Shown here in pieces: positions 59,953-64,000 of a stretch of DNA of 64,000 nt. Source of the DNA: Trichopria drosophilae (taxonomy: Eukaryota > Arthropoda > Insecta > Hymenoptera > Diapriidae); NCBI GenBank assembly GCA_030407085.1, contig CM059587.1, forward strand, positions 78,543,001-78,607,000. The letters are read 5' to 3'. The stretch's first letter is position 1, and each line of letters opens with the position of its first letter. The position numbers and the translations under genes are program-made. The notes beneath the pieces were generated by a model. That model had not been told where the DNA came from, did not search any database, and worked only from the letters and a program-made list of their open reading frames with translations.

Positions 59953-60300
59953 CGTTTGGTAAACCGATAATGAACGTTTAAAATATTTTCGGTTGAAAAG
60001 TGGTATAAAGTTAACGTTATATTAATGTACGGCATAAACTGAATTTGAATATTAATTTGAATTATGTAAACGTGTCATAACCGGGTACAATATATTACAT
60101 CTTTATTAAACGTACTTTACTTTATTTGTAGGTTTTTCATGGACGATTTTTTTACGTTTAAAATACGTTTCGTATAATATACGTGTATTGTAAATATATA
60201 TGATAACGATACATTAAACGACAGTTACCAACAAGCTTTTTTTATCATGTAAACCACTTTTAAACCACACATGTAATAAACAAATAATAAACGTACATTA
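59953..60300 (-). repeat. Inverted relative of the 147-bp repeat element
   Basis: GATAATGAACGTTTAAAATATT followed by CGGTTGAAAAGT and ATTAATGTACGG matches, in opposite orientation, the 147-bp unit at about 41677-41760. Further TTTAAAATACGTTT words run to about 60300. No termini found. Confidence 0.6.
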
Positions 60301-62879
60301 CAATATGATCTTTCTATTCGCAACTTATGAATATTTTCTTAATACAAATATCATTTTCTTGCTGATTTTCAAATCAATATTTACTTAATTGCAAATTTTT
60401 GTTACAATGTAAAATTGTTGTTATGATATTAATAAAAACCGTTTAAAGTTGTCTAACTAAAATGACCATGCACCAATAAACACAGTAAACCTCAGATTTG
60501 TCCTGCGTGTTGCATCCTCCCCCTATTTCCAAATAACACCTGGAAGGCCTGTTTACACTAACGACCGCATATTTCATCACCTTTTATCTCTATTTACATG
60601 CATCATGTAGCCCTTAATGTGACGATGATTTAGAGTAAGAAAAGGTGGCGTTAATCCAAATTTGGGCGTTCTCAACTACCATTCCATATTTTCAGATTAT
60701 GGTCAAATGTGGTAGTTTTTATTTCGACAAACATCTGATTAACGTGCAATTGGTCAGTTGATAGAGTAATATATCCTTTTATTTGTGCAGATGATCGTGG
60801 TAGAATAGAAATCACATTTAAAAAATAATCACATTTTAAAAATGAAAGAAATAGGGAAACTTATTCTGAAAAAAATATGTCGTAATTCATTATAATCCAA
60901 TCATTTCGAAGAAATGTTACGAGGTGTGAGGAAGTAAATTTCAGACAATATAATATAACACAAAACACATAGAGTATATTATAGGATAGAGAATATTTCA
61001 GTAAAACAATCACATTTATATTTTATACTCTTTTTTTAATTTTTAATTAGTATTACTTAATAATGCCACGTAAAATCATTAAGACCTTATACACATATAC
61101 AAAATTATTGTTATTTTATTTTATTACACTAAAAAAAATACCGTCTTAAATATTTATTTGAATAGCAAAAAGTAAAAACTTTACTAATTTTAAATTTGAA
61201 TAGGTGTAGTTTGGAGAAAATGTTTTGTTTTTAGCTCTGTTTCATTCATTCCTTCAAAAATTACGAACAATAATAAAAATTTCGAAAAAATACCTATTTT
61301 TTTAATAATTCAAAAATATCGATGTTGAACGAATTTGTTTCTTCGAAAGTGTTAAATTTTGTATATATTGTACATCCTCTGTTATTACAATTAACATTAC
61401 AATGCCTCAATAATGACAGCTTTTTCTTACTCGTATCATCAATTTTTTTAATATTATTTCCATGTTTCATACTAAATTAAAACAAAATCAACATTCAAAA
61501 ATTCAAAAAGACGGGTTATAATGATTTCGAGTTTTTAAAATCGGTATCTAACTTTTTGAGCTCACATGCTTTTTTAATCAATTTGAATTTGACTTTGAAA
61601 TGTACGGAGTTTAGTCTTGAATATAAATTAACTAGTAACTTAAATATTGTTGAAAATTAACGATTTATTTGACTAAATATCAGTTTTTGAAGAATCTAAG
61701 TCTTTTTCCTCGTGAAATGGATGACAACTGGGTGACCAAAATGACTGTAGCGTGTTAAAATCAACACCCAAAATTACTAACGTATAATCCTACATCACAG
61801 TACTAGTTACTTTACTGACTATTATTTCACTCAATCAATAGATACACATTTAGTATATTATTTACTAAAAATAAATAATGATGATATTTAATAATTAAAG
61901 ACATTCCAATACTTCTATTGTATCTTGACACAATAATGTATCTTGATTTCAAGCTGTAATTTTCACATCAAAACCTTTTCCCACATTACATTTATATATT
62001 TCAATAGAAAAATTGAAATTTGCAGAAAATTCGATGGTAATTTCAAAATACATTTGGATAGAATACTTATATTGGAATAAGGTAATGCATTCCATTACCG
62101 TTTAATATTTTCAAGCAATTTCACACGTTTCACCTGGATTGTCATTTAAATTCCTTCAATCCGATTGAGTTTCATAACTAAACGTACCATGGCTTAAATT
62201 TGGAAGGAAAGGTGCTTTGTAAATTGCAGCGTTCCTTGTAAATTCCATTTTTCGACAAATAAAATATGTTTTTGGTTAAGGTGAATCAATATGCAAAGAA
62301 ATGATAATAAATAACTTTTTGGGTCAGGATGGATATCGATAGATCGTTTGGATGTAAGGTTTTGAATTCTTATATATGAAGCAAGTCTAAATCAGCAGTG
62401 ATTGTAATAATTCAAAAACCATCTAATTAACTCTTTTCTCACATTCTCAAAAGAATATATTTATTACAATTTATTCTTGTATTCATTGACTTTATTAACC
62501 AATAACATATTTAATACATTAACACGTCTGAAGTGACCATTTTGTACTTCAAAATCAATCAAGTATTTTGTATCAAAATCAAAGTTTAAAAAAACTTGAA
62601 CGGTACGCATTGTACTACTTTCGAAGTCGCTCTTGCAGATTTCGGGATCGAAATTTACTTTCATCTCTCAAGTATTCTAATAAGACGCTAAATATTTCGT
62701 CCACGGACTTTGATGTCCAGGACGTTAATAAACGATTTCATACTCATACTCATATTGTAGAAAAAATTCAAAAATTTAGAAATATTTAGACTTATGATGG
62801 ACAAAATATTTGAAAAAGATACGTTACTAAATGTTTTTTAGATTCTAAACATTTGTTTAAAAATATAATTAACAAACTT
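60301..62879. other. Non-coding DNA, nothing recognised
   Basis: AT-rich. Short open frames lack recognisable features. Confidence 0.5.
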
Positions 62880-63380
62880 ACAATATCGAACTTTTCATTC
62901 TTAGAATTTTTTAACCGCTCATAATTTCTGAGTTATAGCATACAGAAATTTTTACAGTATACTACTATTTTTACAATATAATAAATTATTACAGTATACA
63001 GAAATTTTTCAAAAGTTCACTATCACGCCATGAGGTCGTTCCAACGAAACAGAGCATACAAGTATAATTCGTTCTTAAAGTTCAAATATTTTATCCAACT
63101 AGGTCCGCAGTTTCATTGCAATCTCAATATTCTGATAGCTTGAAAAAAAGGGAATGTATGATATTATATATTTTTGTCAATTCTCTTAAAATTTGTCGCC
63201 TTATTAGAATTCTTGAAGAAAAACGACCGTGGAAAATATTTTTAGTACTTCATTAGAATTCTTGTTGAAAAACGACCTGGAAAATATGTTTAGTACTTCA
63301 ATGTTCTTCAACTTCGATTTTGATATAAAATACGTGAAATTGCAGTAAAAAGAATGTAATTTCAGGCGGTGATGGGTTAA
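62880..63380. repeat. Dispersed repeat family B, copy 3
   Basis: GAACTTTTCATTCTTAGAATTTT, then GCCATGAGGTCGTTCCAA, then TTTCAGGCGGTGATGGGTTAA follow the order of copies 1 and 2. It carries an internal duplication (ACTTCATTAGAATTCTTG-type words near 63210 and 63250). Confidence 0.5.
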
Positions 63381-64000
63381 CTTGAGTTTTGTTACTAATA
63401 ACTGGGAAAAATTAGAATTTTTGTTTGTAACTTCTTTGTCTATTTCATGAAATGACGAAAAGTTCACAAAAACTGATGTGAAATGTAACTTAAATCTGAT
63501 ATAAACAAATATGGCAGGTCTGACGTTTAGAAACTCCTCTTCATCTCAGTCAGATTTGTCAATATAGAACTTCATTTCGCACAATATTCCTTAAAGGTGC
63601 GCTTTCCATGTTGCGTTTGACAGTCCGGGTTCACGATGAATAATGCATGGTATATGATTTCCACGACAACCCAGAGATTGGAAATGGATCCGAAAATGAC
63701 GCATTCTTGATAAAGCGCGCAATAAAATTTAATCGAAAACTCAAGTATTTTGACATTTTTTTTTAATCTTTAACTATTTCTGTATCATTTTTTTTACAAT
63801 TTCGTTTTAGTTGATCACCAGTTTGTACTTTTTTTATTGCGTTTTGATCACTTTTTCCTGTACGGTTGTCAACATTCATATTTTTATTAACGAGCAATAA
63901 TGAGTAATTTTTATTATTCTTTTATGTCTTATATTATACAATATGATGCGTAATATACCAAGATCTTCAAGTAATTGATGCAAACTTCTAAATAGACGCA
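63381..64000. other. Non-coding DNA, nothing recognised
   Basis: 63,500-63,720 is slightly GC-richer, without an open frame or motif that I recognise. Confidence 0.5.

Overview
The window looks like insect genomic DNA, strongly AT-rich and mostly non-coding. The organism call rests on the eukaryotic splice signals, a TATA/Inr core promoter of arthropod type, Tc1/pogo-style MITEs, short TTAGG-type (CCTAA) units, and a full-length non-LTR retrotransposon whose ORF2 resembles LINEs I associate with Hymenoptera (the last point is from memory and unverified). There are no bacterial operons and no tRNA or rRNA genes that I can recognise.

Layout. 1-12,300: intergenic DNA packed with decayed repeats (a Jockey/I-type RNase H pseudogene, minisatellites, long-TIR elements, a cluster of GGCGTAAA/TTTACGCC palindromes). 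12,333-17,476: a complete LINE on the minus strand, bounded by a perfect 16-bp target-site duplication, with ORF1, and with ORF2 broken by one 2-bp slip in a TA run. 17,640-17,705: a sequence that matches every conserved position of a type III hammerhead ribozyme. 19,300-33,430: a MITE field, including a pogo-like MITE nested in another MITE whose unoccupied paralogue lies at 44.4 kb, and a 1.08-kb Tc1-like element with about 145-bp TIRs. 33,700-39,150: the only convincing host gene signal. This is a TATA/Inr promoter with an untranslated first exon at 34.0 kb, a second candidate 5' exon at 37.6 kb, and a coding exon at 38.76-39.14 kb for a signal peptide plus the start of an SUEL/galactose-binding-lectin-like domain, ending in a consensus splice donor. 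39,150-64,000: probably a long intron or intergenic DNA, with no convincing exon but many repeats: a 1.4-kb TIR element with internal 147-bp tandem units, a 2.3-kb GATGTC-rich decayed satellite, and several hairpin MITEs.

How it fits together. The lectin-like gene is the only host locus I can support. Everything else is mobile DNA at different stages of decay, from the young LINE to barely recognisable fragments. The hammerhead, about 160 bp beyond the LINE and outside its target-site duplication, is the item most worth following up. Its two loops also carry nine complementary bases each, so it could form either a kissing-loop ribozyme or a competing inactive hairpin.
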